From NCBI GenBank assembly GCA_023393165.1, contig JAEWMJ010000006.1:1-64000 (forward strand): a DNA stretch of 64,000 nucleotides, written 5' to 3'. The position numbers were made by a program, and so were the translations under genes. Of this stretch, positions 24,912 through 33,954 are shown one piece after another. Origin of the DNA: Bacillota bacterium. Its GTDB lineage: Bacteria > Bacillota > Clostridia > Christensenellales > Christensenellaceae. The notes beneath the pieces are model-generated. The model was not told the origin of the DNA, did no database searches, and saw only the letters and a list, made by a program, of their open reading frames with translations. Each line of letters starts with the position of its first letter. The first letter of the stretch is position 1.

Positions 24912-26108
24912 GTGCTTACAAGAATAAATGAAAAAAACGGCGATGAACTGTCCATTTTAGGTTTCGGATGCATGAAACTTCCCACCAACGGGTCAAAGGG
25001 CAATATTGATGAGCCAAGGGCCATCGCGATGATCCGCAAAGCGATAGACGAAGGTGTGAATTATTTTGACACCGCGTATGTCTATCACAACGGAAAGAGC
25101 GAGGGCCTGCTTGGAAAGGCGCTGGAAGGCGGTTATCGTGACCGCGTGAAGATCGCTACAAAATTGCCGCCGTTTATCGTAAGAAGTCTGGAAGGGGCAA
25201 AGAAAATATTTGCGACACAGCTTGAAAGGCTTAAGACCGATTTCATCGATTATTATCTGCTGCATATGCTTACTGAAAAAGCGCGTTTCGATTACCTTGC
25301 GGGTCTGGGTATTTTGGAATGGCTGGAAGAACTGAAGGCAGCGGGAACCATAAAAAACATCGGATTTTCATTCCACGGAACAAGGGAAGAATTTGAGAAG
25401 ATCATACGCGAATACCCCTGGGATTTTTGCCAAATTCAGTACAATTATATCGACGAAAACAACCAGGCGGGGAAAACGGGGCTTAAGCTGGCCGCAGAAA
25501 TGGGCATCCCGGTGATTGTGATGGAACCTTTGCGCGGAGGCAAACTTGTAAACCATTTGCCGGAAAAGGTTGCGGAGGCCTTTGCAGCCTATGATAATAA
25601 GCGTTCCCCCGCCGAATGGGCCCTGCGATGGGTTTGGAACCATCCGGAAGTAACCGTTGTGCTTTCGGGCATGAGCAACGAAGCCCAGATTGCCGAGAAT
25701 ATCCGGATTGCTTGTGATGCACGGCCGGATTCACTATCCGGGGAAGAATTAAAAATTTTTGACAATGCAAAAGCCTTGCTGACGGAGAATACAAAGATAC
25801 CCTGCACCTCATGCGGCTACTGCGTACCCTGTCCTCACGGAGTGGATATTCCGGGCTGTTTTTCCTGCTATAACGATAGGTATCTTATTAGTAAACGAGC
25901 GGGGTTTATGGAATATTATAAATCCCTGGGGGCGCTGAGTGCCCGGCCCGCTACCGCGTCCGCTTGCGTCGAATGCGGCAAATGTGAAATACATTGTCCG
26001 CAGAATATACCAATCAGGCTTAAACTCAAACTGGTTGAGCGGGAGATGGGAGGCTTTTACATGAAACCGGTTTTGGGGATTGCCCGGAAATTATTGAGGA
26101 TCAAATAG
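24912..26108 (+). CDS. Aldo/keto reductase with C-terminal 4Fe-4S motifs
   Basis: This 398-aa protein has an AKR barrel (GFGCMKLPTN; active-site DTAYVYHNGKSE with Asp/Tyr; LLHML; GFSFHG) followed by a ferredoxin-like tail: CTSCGYCVPCPHGVDI and CVECGKCEIHCPQNI. This is the anaerobe-specific Fe-S AKR group, which may take electrons from ferredoxin as well as NADPH. GTG 24912 lacks its own ribosome site and starts 3 bases after the nitroreductase stop, so translation is probably coupled and the two may work together. Confidence 0.88.
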   Translation: MLTRINEKNGDELSILGFGCMKLPTNGSKGNIDEPRAIAMIRKAIDEGVNYFDTAYVYHNGKSEGLLGKALEGGYRDRVKIATKLPPFIVRSLEGAKKIFATQLERLKTDFIDYYLLHMLTEKARFDYLAGLGILEWLEELKAAGTIKNIGFSFHGTREEFEKIIREYPWDFCQIQYNYIDENNQAGKTGLKLAAEMGIPVIVMEPLRGGKLVNHLPEKVAEAFAAYDNKRSPAEWALRWVWNHPEVTVVLSGMSNEAQIAENIRIACDARPDSLSGEELKIFDNAKALLTENTKIPCTSCGYCVPCPHGVDIPGCFSCYNDRYLISKRAGFMEYYKSLGALSARPATASACVECGKCEIHCPQNIPIRLKLKLVEREMGGFYMKPVLGIARKLLRIK

Positions 26109-26166
26109 TATTGAAGTGTGAAAGTTAGGATTATACAAGTAAAAAAATAAGAAAACGGGATCTGCA

Positions 26167-27420
26167 ATGAAGAAATTTTTAATTGTCCTGCTGGTAGTAC
26201 TTGCGGCGGCAGCAGGACTGATCGCATTTTATTATTTTTCAGAGGAAAGCGGGACGCCCGAGGATGTGGCAACAAGCCCTCCGGCATCTCCCATAAGCGC
26301 GCAAAGCAGCCATCCGGCAACCACGCCGTCTGCAACCGCTTCTGCGCCCGTGAGCACCGCTACACCAACAGGCATGCCGGAAGATTGGAACGACGGCGAG
26401 ATATTTTCCACTGCATATAAAAAAGCGTATCAAAAGCTTTCTTCCATGAGTCTGGAAGAAAAGGTGGGACAGATGATACTGGCCAGATGCCCCGATGAGG
26501 AAGCGGAGACAAGCGCCCGGGATTATCATCTGGGCGGATATGTACTGTTTGAACGCGATTTCAAGGATAAAACGGCTGAGGAAGTATCATCCGCCATACG
26601 ATCATATCAGGATGCTGCCGCAATACCCTTGATCATGGCGGTGGATGAAGAGGGAGGTACAATTGTACGGATCAGCAGCAATCCGCAACTGGCTGATAAA
26701 AAATTCAGATCGCCGCAGAAAATCTATAGCGAGGGCGGCCTGGACGCGATCCGCGCCGATACGGTAAAAAAAGCGCAGCTTTTAAAAGAACTGGGATTAA
26801 ACCTGAATCTGGCTCCGGTAGCGGATGTATCCGAGGACCCTTCGGATTATATTTATGCGAGGACGCTCGGGAGGCCGCCTGAAGAAACCGGCGGTTTTGT
26901 AGCAGCGGTGGTCGAAACCATGCAGGACCAGGGCCTTTCGTCCACACTCAAACATTTTCCGGGGTACGGCAACAACAGGGATACCCATACGGGAATAGCA
27001 ATTGACGAGCGTTCGCTTGGTTCCTTCCGGAAAAACGACTTTATTCCATTTGAGGCGGGAATAAATGCGGGCGCGGAATGTGTGCTGGTTTCGCACAATA
27101 TTGTTTTAAATATGGAAAAGGATGTACCAGCTTCCCTTTCGGCCAATGTGCACAGAATACTTCGGGAAGAATTGATGTTTACCGGCGTGATCTTAACGGA
27201 TGATCTTTCTATGGACGCAATTAAAGAGTATACGGACGGTGCCGATCCCTCGGTTCAGGCTGTGCTGGCCGGTAACGACATGCTGCTGACAACGGATTTC
27301 GCTCAAAGTTTTGACGCCGTGCTGACCGCGGTGGACGCGGGGAAAATACCCCTGGAAACGGTGGACAGGGCGGTTATGCGGATCCTTGCCTGGAAATATG
27401 CCAAAGGCATTATTCAATAA
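26167..27420 (+). CDS. Beta-N-acetylhexosaminidase-like GH3 enzyme, membrane-anchored
   Basis: This 417-aa protein has one N-terminal hydrophobic segment (about 3-22), a Ser/Thr/Pro/Ala linker (about 30-72) and a glycoside hydrolase family 3 domain: KVGQMI, AVDEEGG, LNLAPVADV, the substrate motif KHFPGYGNNRDTH, and the nucleophile Asp in ILTDDLSMDAI. It is the NagZ type that removes GlcNAc, here outside the cell, for wall turnover or chitin/muropeptide use. Start ATG 26167; ribosome site weak. Confidence 0.88.
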   Translation: MKKFLIVLLVVLAAAAGLIAFYYFSEESGTPEDVATSPPASPISAQSSHPATTPSATASAPVSTATPTGMPEDWNDGEIFSTAYKKAYQKLSSMSLEEKVGQMILARCPDEEAETSARDYHLGGYVLFERDFKDKTAEEVSSAIRSYQDAAAIPLIMAVDEEGGTIVRISSNPQLADKKFRSPQKIYSEGGLDAIRADTVKKAQLLKELGLNLNLAPVADVSEDPSDYIYARTLGRPPEETGGFVAAVVETMQDQGLSSTLKHFPGYGNNRDTHTGIAIDERSLGSFRKNDFIPFEAGINAGAECVLVSHNIVLNMEKDVPASLSANVHRILREELMFTGVILTDDLSMDAIKEYTDGADPSVQAVLAGNDMLLTTDFAQSFDAVLTAVDAGKIPLETVDRAVMRILAWKYAKGIIQ

Positions 27421-27437
27421 ATTCATTTATTTAATTG

Positions 27438-28253
27438 TCATATGCTGCCCAGTCTGATTGCTGTCGGATCGCAGGCTGGCTTAGGCTTGTTTAAAAGGAC
27501 GGACAATTGTGTTTCAAAGTAGCATAAAAGGCGGTAAATGTGATCCAGATATTCCAAACTTAAAACAGACGGCGTGCGGTTTGCCTGTACCAAATGAATC
27601 ATATCCACAATAAACTCCGCATATGAACTCATATCATTATATACATCCAGCATAAACTGTTCGCTTAGCGGGAAATTCGGTATGCCCAGATTAATGATAT
27701 TTGACATTTCAAGGGCTTTTATAAAATTGTTGGTAAATCTCGCTGAAAACTGGCCTGCTTTTTGCCTGAATTCATAGAAAAAAATTCCTACGCTGTTGCC
27801 GATCATTGTGGAATATACAATGAATATGGGCATCCAAAATGAAATTATATAAAGTCCGCTAAGCTTGGGTTCCCTTTTGTTCAGGAATTGTTCAAGAATA
27901 TATTCATACAGGTCGGCGCAACTAAGAAAACGGCTTAAGATGATAGGCAACAGTCCGGTATAATAGTTTTCCGCCATTTGCCTTCTGAGCGTATTGAACA
28001 AAAATTGCCGGAAGTCATTTGTCGCCTGAAGCGAATCCCGGTTTAAATGGGTTAATTGCTCATCCGTAAGATTCTGACGGGAACGATCGCTCAGTTCATC
28101 AAACAATACAATAAACCTGCTTATTTGTGTTATATAAGCTGTTTCGGCCGGGGAACTTCCCTGATATAAAATTCTGGCGTAGTCGCCCAGGATTTGGAGC
28201 CAGAATCTGTTTTCCTGTATATTTGTAAATACAGCCTTAATGTTATCAGCCAT
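27438..28253 (-). CDS. DUF2935-family protein
   Basis: This 271-aa all-helical protein opens ENRFWLQILGDYARILYQ and has a related helical pair in its second half, the pattern of DUF2935, found mainly in Bacilli and Clostridia. The fold is thought to be a ferritin-like or hemerythrin-like helical bundle; several family members have His where this one has Tyr (GDYAR), so a metal role is doubtful here. Function unknown. It is convergent with the GH3 gene and divergent from the EF-hand protein gene. Confidence 0.65.
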   Translation of the reverse strand: MADNIKAVFTNIQENRFWLQILGDYARILYQGSSPAETAYITQISRFIVLFDELSDRSRQNLTDEQLTHLNRDSLQATNDFRQFLFNTLRRQMAENYYTGLLPIILSRFLSCADLYEYILEQFLNKREPKLSGLYIISFWMPIFIVYSTMIGNSVGIFFYEFRQKAGQFSARFTNNFIKALEMSNIINLGIPNFPLSEQFMLDVYNDMSSYAEFIVDMIHLVQANRTPSVLSLEYLDHIYRLLCYFETQLSVLLNKPKPACDPTAIRLGSI

Positions 28254-28340
28254 AACAATACCCCCGGACTGGTTTCAGTTACCTATATTCAATTATTCAT
28301 TTTAAAATGATATAAACATTCAAAGTTACATAATAAAAAA

Positions 28341-28395
28341 GGGGTACAAGCCCTTCAGGCTGCCGGTAAAGCCCAACTCTCCCGGACCTGTAAAA
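28341..28395 (+). promoter_or_regulatory. Structured, GC-rich leader segment upstream of the EF-hand protein gene
   Basis: A 55-base GC-rich island in AT-rich DNA can fold into AGCC/GGCT (28349-28352 with 28358-28361), CCGG/CCGG (28363-28366 with 28382-28385) and an enclosing GGT/ACC (28343-28345 with 28386-28388). It resembles a small riboswitch-like three-way fold, but I do not recognise a class. No terminator follows directly. Confidence 0.35.
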
Positions 28396-28448
28396 AATCA
28401 GCCATAAAACTAATTTTTTTTAAAAAAAATACGATAGAGGTAATATAT

Positions 28449-28468
28449 GGCAGGCAATAAAGCCTGCC
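28449..28468 (+). promoter_or_regulatory. Hairpin just upstream of the ribosome binding site
   Basis: GGCAGGC (28449-28455) pairs perfectly with GCCTGCC (28462-28468). It ends 3 bases before the GGGGAGAG ribosome site of the EF-hand protein gene and has no T tract, so an effect on translation or message stability is more likely than termination. Confidence 0.45.
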
Positions 28469-28485
28469 GAAGGGGAGAGATAATT

Positions 28486-29517
28486 ATGAAAATAGAGAGT
28501 TCGGCAGTAGCCCTTTCCGCCGGTTCCTCTCAGACAAGTGTCGTATCAAAATCGGAAGAACTGCGCATGTGGGCGGGAAACGCGCAAATAACGGCAAGCA
28601 GGGACAGTGAGTCCGGCGAACCGGAGGATTATGTATTATCCATATCCAGTTTAAATTTATCCTCGGTTCATAAATCGGCATTTGCAGAAACAATATTTGA
28701 AATGTCCGACGAGGACATGACCAAGATCAGTCTGATCCAGAAGATGATCGAAGCTCTGACTGGCAAGAAGCTGCAGTTTTATTTGCCTTCAAAATATTAT
28801 TCATTAGACGGCAGCGGAAATATTTCCGGCATTGGCGGCGGCCGGGGGCTTGGCTGGGGGCTCAGCTATCAGCGTCATGAAAGCGTCGCGGAAACGTCAT
28901 CCATGTCTTTTTCAGCAAAGGGCTCCGTTCAAACCGCCGACGGCAGGGAGATTTCTTTCTCACTGGATTTAAATGTAAGCAGGACGTTTACTTCTGAAGA
29001 GTATTTTTCATTCCGTGCGGGAGATGCGCTGATTGATCCCTTGGTGGTAAATTTTGCAGGAGGGTCTGCGGAACTTCAGGACCGGCGGTTCAGTTTTGAC
29101 CTGGATAACGACGGGATATCCAACAATGTTTCATATTTAAAACAGGGAAGCGGTTTTCTGGTTCTGGATAAGAACGGGGATGGAATCATAAACAACGGGG
29201 GAGAACTGTTCGGGCCTGCAACAGGAAACGGATTTTTGGAACTTGCCGCTTACGACAAGGACGGAAACGGCTGGATCGATGAGAGTGATCCGATTTTTGA
29301 CAAACTGCAGATCTGGACAAAGAATGAGAATGGAGAGGACGAGCTTTTTGCTGTCGGGCAGGTTGGAATCGGCGCGATTTATGTGAAAGGCATAAACAGC
29401 GCTTTTGAACTGAAAAACTCTTCGAACGAACTGCAGGGAAAAATCCGGCAGACCGGCGTCTTTCTGCGCGAAAACGGAACCGCGGGCACGCTGCAGTATG
29501 TTGATATGACGATATAA
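28486..29517 (+). CDS. EF-hand-like calcium-binding repeat protein, function unknown
   Basis: This 343-aa protein has calcium-loop-like motifs in its second half: DLDNDGI, DKNGDGIINNG and DKDGNGWIDESD (about residues 205-270). A segment ending FDKLQIWTKNENG...GVGAIY-like follows that also occurs in RTX-type and other secreted calcium-binding proteins. The N-terminal half is Ser/Ala-rich with no signal peptide. ATG 28486 is chosen because GGGGAGAG lies 6 bases upstream; the frame is open from 28447. A strong terminator follows. Secretion route and role are unknown. Confidence 0.65.
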   Translation: MKIESSAVALSAGSSQTSVVSKSEELRMWAGNAQITASRDSESGEPEDYVLSISSLNLSSVHKSAFAETIFEMSDEDMTKISLIQKMIEALTGKKLQFYLPSKYYSLDGSGNISGIGGGRGLGWGLSYQRHESVAETSSMSFSAKGSVQTADGREISFSLDLNVSRTFTSEEYFSFRAGDALIDPLVVNFAGGSAELQDRRFSFDLDNDGISNNVSYLKQGSGFLVLDKNGDGIINNGGELFGPATGNGFLELAAYDKDGNGWIDESDPIFDKLQIWTKNENGEDELFAVGQVGIGAIYVKGINSAFELKNSSNELQGKIRQTGVFLRENGTAGTLQYVDMTI

Positions 29518-29534
29518 ATAAAAAAACTTACTCG

Positions 29535-29573
29535 GACGCGGATTGGGCAATTGACCCGGTCCGCGTTAATTTT
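29535..29573 (+). terminator. Terminator of the EF-hand protein gene
   Basis: ACGCGGA (29535-29541) pairs with TCCGCGT (29559-29565), with an inner GGG/CCC, followed by TAATTTTT. Confidence 0.8.
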
Positions 29574-29659
29574 TGCAGGCGTTATGAATAAAATTTTAAA
29601 AGTCATGATAGTTCTGCTGTTTTTGGTTTATTTATAAAAGTATGGAGCGTGAATAACGA

Positions 29660-30988
29660 ATGAATCCCGACACTGCGCTCATAAATTGCAGCCTGGTGGA
29701 TACGGAACACGGCTGCATTCTGAAAGACAGAACGATACTGGCCGGCCCGGGCGCCGGCGGGAGGGGTGTGATTGCAGATATATTGCCCTTTGCGCTTGCA
29801 CCTGAAGGATGCCGGACGATCGACCTCTCAGGCATGTTTGTAATGCCCGGCCTTATCGACGCGCATGTGCACTTGTTTTTCAGCGGAACGCCGGTGAAGA
29901 AGACGCCCGGAGAAACGCAGCAGAAAATCATTTGCAGCCTGCTGGGTACGGCCCCGGCAAAGGCATTGCTCAAACAAAGTATGAAGGCCCGCGCGCTTAC
30001 CATGCTGCATGCAGGCGTCACGACAATCCGCTGTGTGGGCGATCCGTATTATTTGGACATTGATATAGCGTCGGAAGTCGCTTCCGGGCTGTATCCCGGA
30101 CCCCGTATGATTGCCGCGGGCTATATGGTGAGCGTAACCGGGGGGCATGGCGCTCCGTTTTTAGCGCTGACAGGGGATACGCCCGAATTACTTCGGGAAA
30201 TTGTACGGAAAAACAGGGACAGGGGCGCAGATCTGATTAAAATATGCGTCACGGGCGGCGTGGTTGAATCGCGTCGCGGAGGAATGCCGCAGATGACAGC
30301 CGGCCAGGTTTTGGCGGTATGCGAAGAAGCGCACAGTCTGGGACTGACGGTGGCTGCTCATGCGGAAAGCATGGAGGGAGTCAGGAATGCTCTTCGGGGC
30401 GGCGCGGATACCATTGAGCACGGGAGCGTACTGGATGAAGAAATGATCGGGCTTTTTTTAAACAATCCGCGTTCTTTGCGGGGATATTCGGCGCTTGTGC
30501 CTACGCTTCACGGATTCATGCCCGGGCGGCTTGATCCGGAAAAGACGGGCTTTAGAGAAGAAGATCTGAAAAATTCAAGGGAAGCCTGTGAAAACATGAT
30601 TGCGGGGATCAAAGCGGCAATCGGCGCAGGGATCAAAATTGGCCTTGGCACAGACGCATCCATGCCCTATGTGACTCATTACAACACCTGGAGGGAACTG
30701 GATTTTCTGGTGCGTTATGCGGAGCTTACACCCGCGCAGGCGCTGCTTAACGCCACCGCGTCCAATGCGCAAATTCTGGGACTAAATTATACCGGAAGAC
30801 TTGCCGCGGGAATGGACGCCGATTTGCTTGTTTTGGACGGAAACCCTCTTAAGGACTTAAAAACGCTCTCCCGGCCGCTGATGGTTGCGGCGCGGGGGAA
30901 GTGGATCGTGCACCCAAAAGTGAAAAAGAACGGCAGGATAGACGCTCTTTTGGATACGCTGGCGCCGGACCGGAAAAAACGGCAGTAA
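29660..30988 (+). CDS. Amidohydrolase-family protein (imidazolonepropionase / Xaa-Pro dipeptidase-like)
   Basis: This 442-aa metal hydrolase has the amidohydrolase ligands in order: HVH in GLIDAHVHLFFSG (about 72), the bridging Lys in DLIKICVTGGV (about 195), His in AAHAES and IEHGS, and Asp in GTDASMPY (about 334). Such enzymes hydrolyse amide or dipeptide bonds; this sequence type includes Pro-dipeptidases and related imidazolonepropionase-like proteins. It is cytoplasmic, monocistronic by spacing. GGAG lies 12 bases before the ATG. Substrate unknown. Confidence 0.85.
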   Translation: MNPDTALINCSLVDTEHGCILKDRTILAGPGAGGRGVIADILPFALAPEGCRTIDLSGMFVMPGLIDAHVHLFFSGTPVKKTPGETQQKIICSLLGTAPAKALLKQSMKARALTMLHAGVTTIRCVGDPYYLDIDIASEVASGLYPGPRMIAAGYMVSVTGGHGAPFLALTGDTPELLREIVRKNRDRGADLIKICVTGGVVESRRGGMPQMTAGQVLAVCEEAHSLGLTVAAHAESMEGVRNALRGGADTIEHGSVLDEEMIGLFLNNPRSLRGYSALVPTLHGFMPGRLDPEKTGFREEDLKNSREACENMIAGIKAAIGAGIKIGLGTDASMPYVTHYNTWRELDFLVRYAELTPAQALLNATASNAQILGLNYTGRLAAGMDADLLVLDGNPLKDLKTLSRPLMVAARGKWIVHPKVKKNGRIDALLDTLAPDRKKRQ

Positions 30989-31053
30989 AAACCATTTAAA
31001 TCTTTTTATATTTATCCGATATAAAATATATAAAATGAAAAGGAGAGTTTATT

Positions 31054-31455
31054 ATGCCCTGGACACAAAATTTATCGGTTGGTGTTGATCTGATTGACGA
31101 TCAGCATAAAAAGCTGTTTGAAATGGCCGAGCAGCTTTTTGAAGCGGGACGGCAGCACAAGGCAAAGGAATTTGTTGCCGAATTGCTTGGGTTTTTGGAC
31201 GACTATACCAAGAAGCATTTTGGGGACGAGGAAGCGTACATGCTGAAGATCGGGTATCCCGGGTACGATGGACAGAAAAAGGCGCATGATGAATTTATCC
31301 ATCAGCTTAAGATTCTGGAAAAGGACTACGAGGCATCCGGCGGAAATATTGTTTTGATCATCAATGCAAACCAGATCATCCTGGACTGGCTGTTAAAGCA
31401 TATTTCCATTGAAGATAAAAAAATAGGGGATTATGCTAAGAATTCTGAGGCTTAA
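31054..31455 (+). CDS. Bacteriohemerythrin, copy 1
   Basis: This 133-aa protein has all di-iron ligands: His18 (DDQHKKLF), His55 and Glu59 (HFGDE), His78 (AHDEF), His116 and Asp121 (HISIED). It binds oxygen reversibly and in anaerobes is thought to deliver or scavenge O2. AGGAGAG precedes ATG 31054. A paralog follows 54 bases later. Confidence 0.95.
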   Translation: MPWTQNLSVGVDLIDDQHKKLFEMAEQLFEAGRQHKAKEFVAELLGFLDDYTKKHFGDEEAYMLKIGYPGYDGQKKAHDEFIHQLKILEKDYEASGGNIVLIINANQIILDWLLKHISIEDKKIGDYAKNSEA

Positions 31456-31509
31456 AAATGCCAGTTATATACGGCACAATCAAAATCAAAGATAAAGGAG
31501 AATAAGAAA

Positions 31510-31911
31510 ATGCCCTGGACACAGAATTTAGCGGTTGGAGTAGAGTTGATCGACAGCGAGCACAAAAAGCTGTTTGAAATGGCGGACCAGCTTTTTGAAG
31601 CGGGGAAGAACCATAAGGCAAAAGAATTTATAGCGGAGCTTCTGGATTTTCTGGATGACTATACAAAGAAGCATTTCAGCGATGAAGAAAACTATATGTT
31701 AAAGATCGGGTATCCCGACTATGCTCTGCAGAAAAAATTGCATGATGAATTTATCCGGAAGCTGGGCCAATTAAAAAAAGATTACCAGGAATCCGGCGGC
31801 AATGTGGTTCTGGTGATCAACGCAAACCAGATGATCTTGGACTGGCTTATCCACCACATATCCATATTGGATAAGAAAATCGGAGAATATGCAAAAAAAC
31901 TGAACGGATGA
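31510..31911 (+). CDS. Bacteriohemerythrin, copy 2
   Basis: This 133-aa protein is colinear with the preceding one without gaps, and the same ligands are kept (His18, His55, Glu59, His78, His116, Asp121). Most differences are conservative, for example DDQH to DSEH and KKAHDEFIH to KKLHDEFIR. Tandem duplication with both copies intact suggests dosage or slightly different oxygen affinity. AAAGGAG precedes ATG 31510. Confidence 0.95.
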   Translation: MPWTQNLAVGVELIDSEHKKLFEMADQLFEAGKNHKAKEFIAELLDFLDDYTKKHFSDEENYMLKIGYPDYALQKKLHDEFIRKLGQLKKDYQESGGNVVLVINANQMILDWLIHHISILDKKIGEYAKKLNG

Positions 31912-31926
31912 CGATTTTTTGCATGT

Positions 31927-32490
31927 TCAGCGAGTGTTTTGACCGGCTATTATGCAGGAAACCATCCTTTGAAAGCTTTCTTCAATATCGCATTGGTTTT
32001 TGAAAAAACCCGCGGATTCCAGTGAAACAAAGCCGTGGAGGGCGCTCTTCCATATCCTTATGATATGCATGGCGTCCTCCTTCTTATAATGATAAGGCTC
32101 CAGTATCGCATTCAGTATCTGCACAAGTTCATCCACGGACTCCTTAAGTTCGCCGTTTCTGAGTTCGGGCAGTTTGATGACTGTGCGGTACAGTTCCGGA
32201 TTTGCTTTCGCAAACCGGCGGAATTCCGCGGCAACTGCGCGCAGGGCGTCTTCCCTGGATTTTCCTACGGCGGCGTTCCGGAGCGCTTCTCCCATTCGTT
32301 TAAGGCCCAGGCCGGCGAGTCCGCAGATAAGGTCGTTCAGACCTGCTATATGGTTGTAAAGGGAGGGAGATTTAATCCCCAGCCGCGCTGCGACCCGGCT
32401 TAAAGTCAAATTATGAATGCCGGTTTCTTCCGCCAGGGCGGCAGCGGCTTCCAATATTGCCGCTTTGTCCAGTCTTGTCTTTGGCGTCAT
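31927..32490 (-). CDS. TetR/AcrR-family repressor (WHG-domain type)
   Basis: This 187-aa protein has an N-terminal TetR helix-turn-helix (LTLSRVAARLGIKSPSLYNHI, about 28-48) and a C-terminal ligand domain of the WHG type (ALHGFVSLESAGFF). It is the last gene of a three-gene minus-strand operon, TSUP - MBL hydrolase - TetR. The operon promoter carries two related palindromes, so autorepression is likely. The ligand would be what the MBL enzyme or exporter handles. Confidence 0.9.
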   Translation of the reverse strand: MTPKTRLDKAAILEAAAALAEETGIHNLTLSRVAARLGIKSPSLYNHIAGLNDLICGLAGLGLKRMGEALRNAAVGKSREDALRAVAAEFRRFAKANPELYRTVIKLPELRNGELKESVDELVQILNAILEPYHYKKEDAMHIIRIWKSALHGFVSLESAGFFKNQCDIEESFQRMVSCIIAGQNTR

Positions 32491-32506
32491 ACGGATTCCT
32501 TTCTAT

Positions 32507-33145
32507 CTAGAAACTGCTGATAAAATTTAAGATCGCATCATCCGCCGGGACGGGATGCCCGTGCGAAGGACAGATCCAGCGGAATTCTCTGTTTTTCAGT
32601 AAGGCGATGGAATCCCGCGCTTTGGCATTATCCCAGTTCATTGATCTGGGCATTGGTTCGGGCGCGCCGTTCCTGATTTTTATTAGATCGCCCGCAAATA
32701 TGACATCATTTAAGGCGGCGATCACATGGCCGGGGGTATGCCCCGGAGCCGGGATTACTTCAAGGTCCGCAAAATGCTGCCCGGGAGCGTAAGGATGGAT
32801 GGCTTCCGGTATGCCGGCGCGCATCAAAATGCCGATCAGACGCTTGATACCCGGCCGGGTCTTTTCCCGGACAATATAGGGGATGTCTTCGGCGGACGCC
32901 CAAACCTGCGCGCCCGTGATTTCGGAAAGCATCTTTACATTTCCGATATGGTCTATATCGTGGTGCGTCAGCAGAATATGCCGGATACTTTTGGGGTCCG
33001 CTCCAATCGACTTAAGTTCGGAAAGTATCTTTTTTCCGGCGCCCGGAAAACCGGTATCGATCAGTATGTTCTCACTTCCCCTGATCAGGAATACATGGCT
33101 CTGCGGACTGGCGTCCAGCATAAAAATATTATTTTGAATCTCCAT
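32507..33145 (-). CDS. MBL-fold metallo-hydrolase
   Basis: This 212-aa protein has the metallo-beta-lactamase-fold motif THHDIDH (about 60-66), then PGHTPGH, a bridging Asp in FAGDLI and a final CPSHGHPV His. It binds two metal ions and hydrolyses thioesters, phosphodiesters or other small molecules. It lies between the TSUP gene and the TetR gene (16-17 base gaps) and is co-regulated with them. A ribosome site AAAGGAG precedes the ATG at 33145. Substrate unknown. Confidence 0.88.
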   Translation of the reverse strand: MEIQNNIFMLDASPQSHVFLIRGSENILIDTGFPGAGKKILSELKSIGADPKSIRHILLTHHDIDHIGNVKMLSEITGAQVWASAEDIPYIVREKTRPGIKRLIGILMRAGIPEAIHPYAPGQHFADLEVIPAPGHTPGHVIAALNDVIFAGDLIKIRNGAPEPMPRSMNWDNAKARDSIALLKNREFRWICPSHGHPVPADDAILNFISSF

Positions 33146-33162
33146 ATTTTTTTCTCCTTTTA

Positions 33163-33932
33163 TTATTTAAAGGTTAAAATCAGCCCCATCCCAATTGTCA
33201 AAACGAATAACACGGGTTTCAGCACTTTTTCCAGTTTGTTCTTATTTATTTTATGAAGCAGCCTTGGACCCAAAAATGCGCCGCTTGTGGTGCCGATCAG
33301 CAGAAGCCCCACCAGTTGCCAGTCGATGTCGCCCAACTTCAGATGCATAAAAAAACCCGCTGTGGAAACGCCCAGCAGCACGAATACGGATGTGCCTACG
33401 ATCTCCATAATGCCGCATCCCAGTATGGAAAGCCCCACGATGATGGGCCGCTTCCGCTCAAGCCCACAAGTCCGGACATAGCTCCGCCAAACGCGCCGTA
33501 TGCCAGGGCTTTGACAGTGTCTGTACGGCGGGAATCTTTCTTTTCTTCACTTTCGTTTTTATCTTTTTTTCTTAGTATCTGAAAAAGCATCTGTATGCTG
33601 AGAACGATCATAAAGATTCCCGAAATCTTGGTATAAATGAACTGAGGAAGCAAACCGGAACAGAGCGAACCCGCTATTGCCCCGGCTGCGCCCCCTGCCA
33701 GCATATAAAGACCATATTTTAAGTTTAAATTTCCGGATTTCCAATGGCTGAACGCCCCCGTCGCCGTTGTAGGGATCATTGTGGCAAGAGAAGTGGAAGC
33801 CGCCACGGCGGGCGTGATGTTAAAGAAACCCGTGAGTATTCCCACATAAAAAGCGCCTCCGCCTCCGCCTACCGTAATAATAAAGAGTCCGATCAGAAAA
33901 CCAACGACGGGAAGCGCGATGTAATAAAACAT
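33163..33932 (-). pseudogene. TSUP/TauE-SafE-family anion permease, interrupted by a one-base frameshift
   Basis: The 5' part (33932 to about 33445) encodes an N-terminal half with GGGGGAFYVGILTGFF and several helices, up to GLVGLSGSGP. The rest (GLSILGCGIMEIVGTSVFVLLG...) continues in another frame to the stop at 33163. Adding one G to the GGG run at 33445-33447 (plus strand) restores GLVGLSGSGPxxxGLSILG and a protein of about 256 aa, the normal TSUP size. The family exports or imports sulfite, sulfonates or similar anions. The break may be a sequencing slip; the rest of the gene is not decayed. AAAGGAGAGG precedes ATG 33932. Confidence 0.8.
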
Positions 33933-33954
33933 TTCCTCTCCTTTGCGCTGCAAA

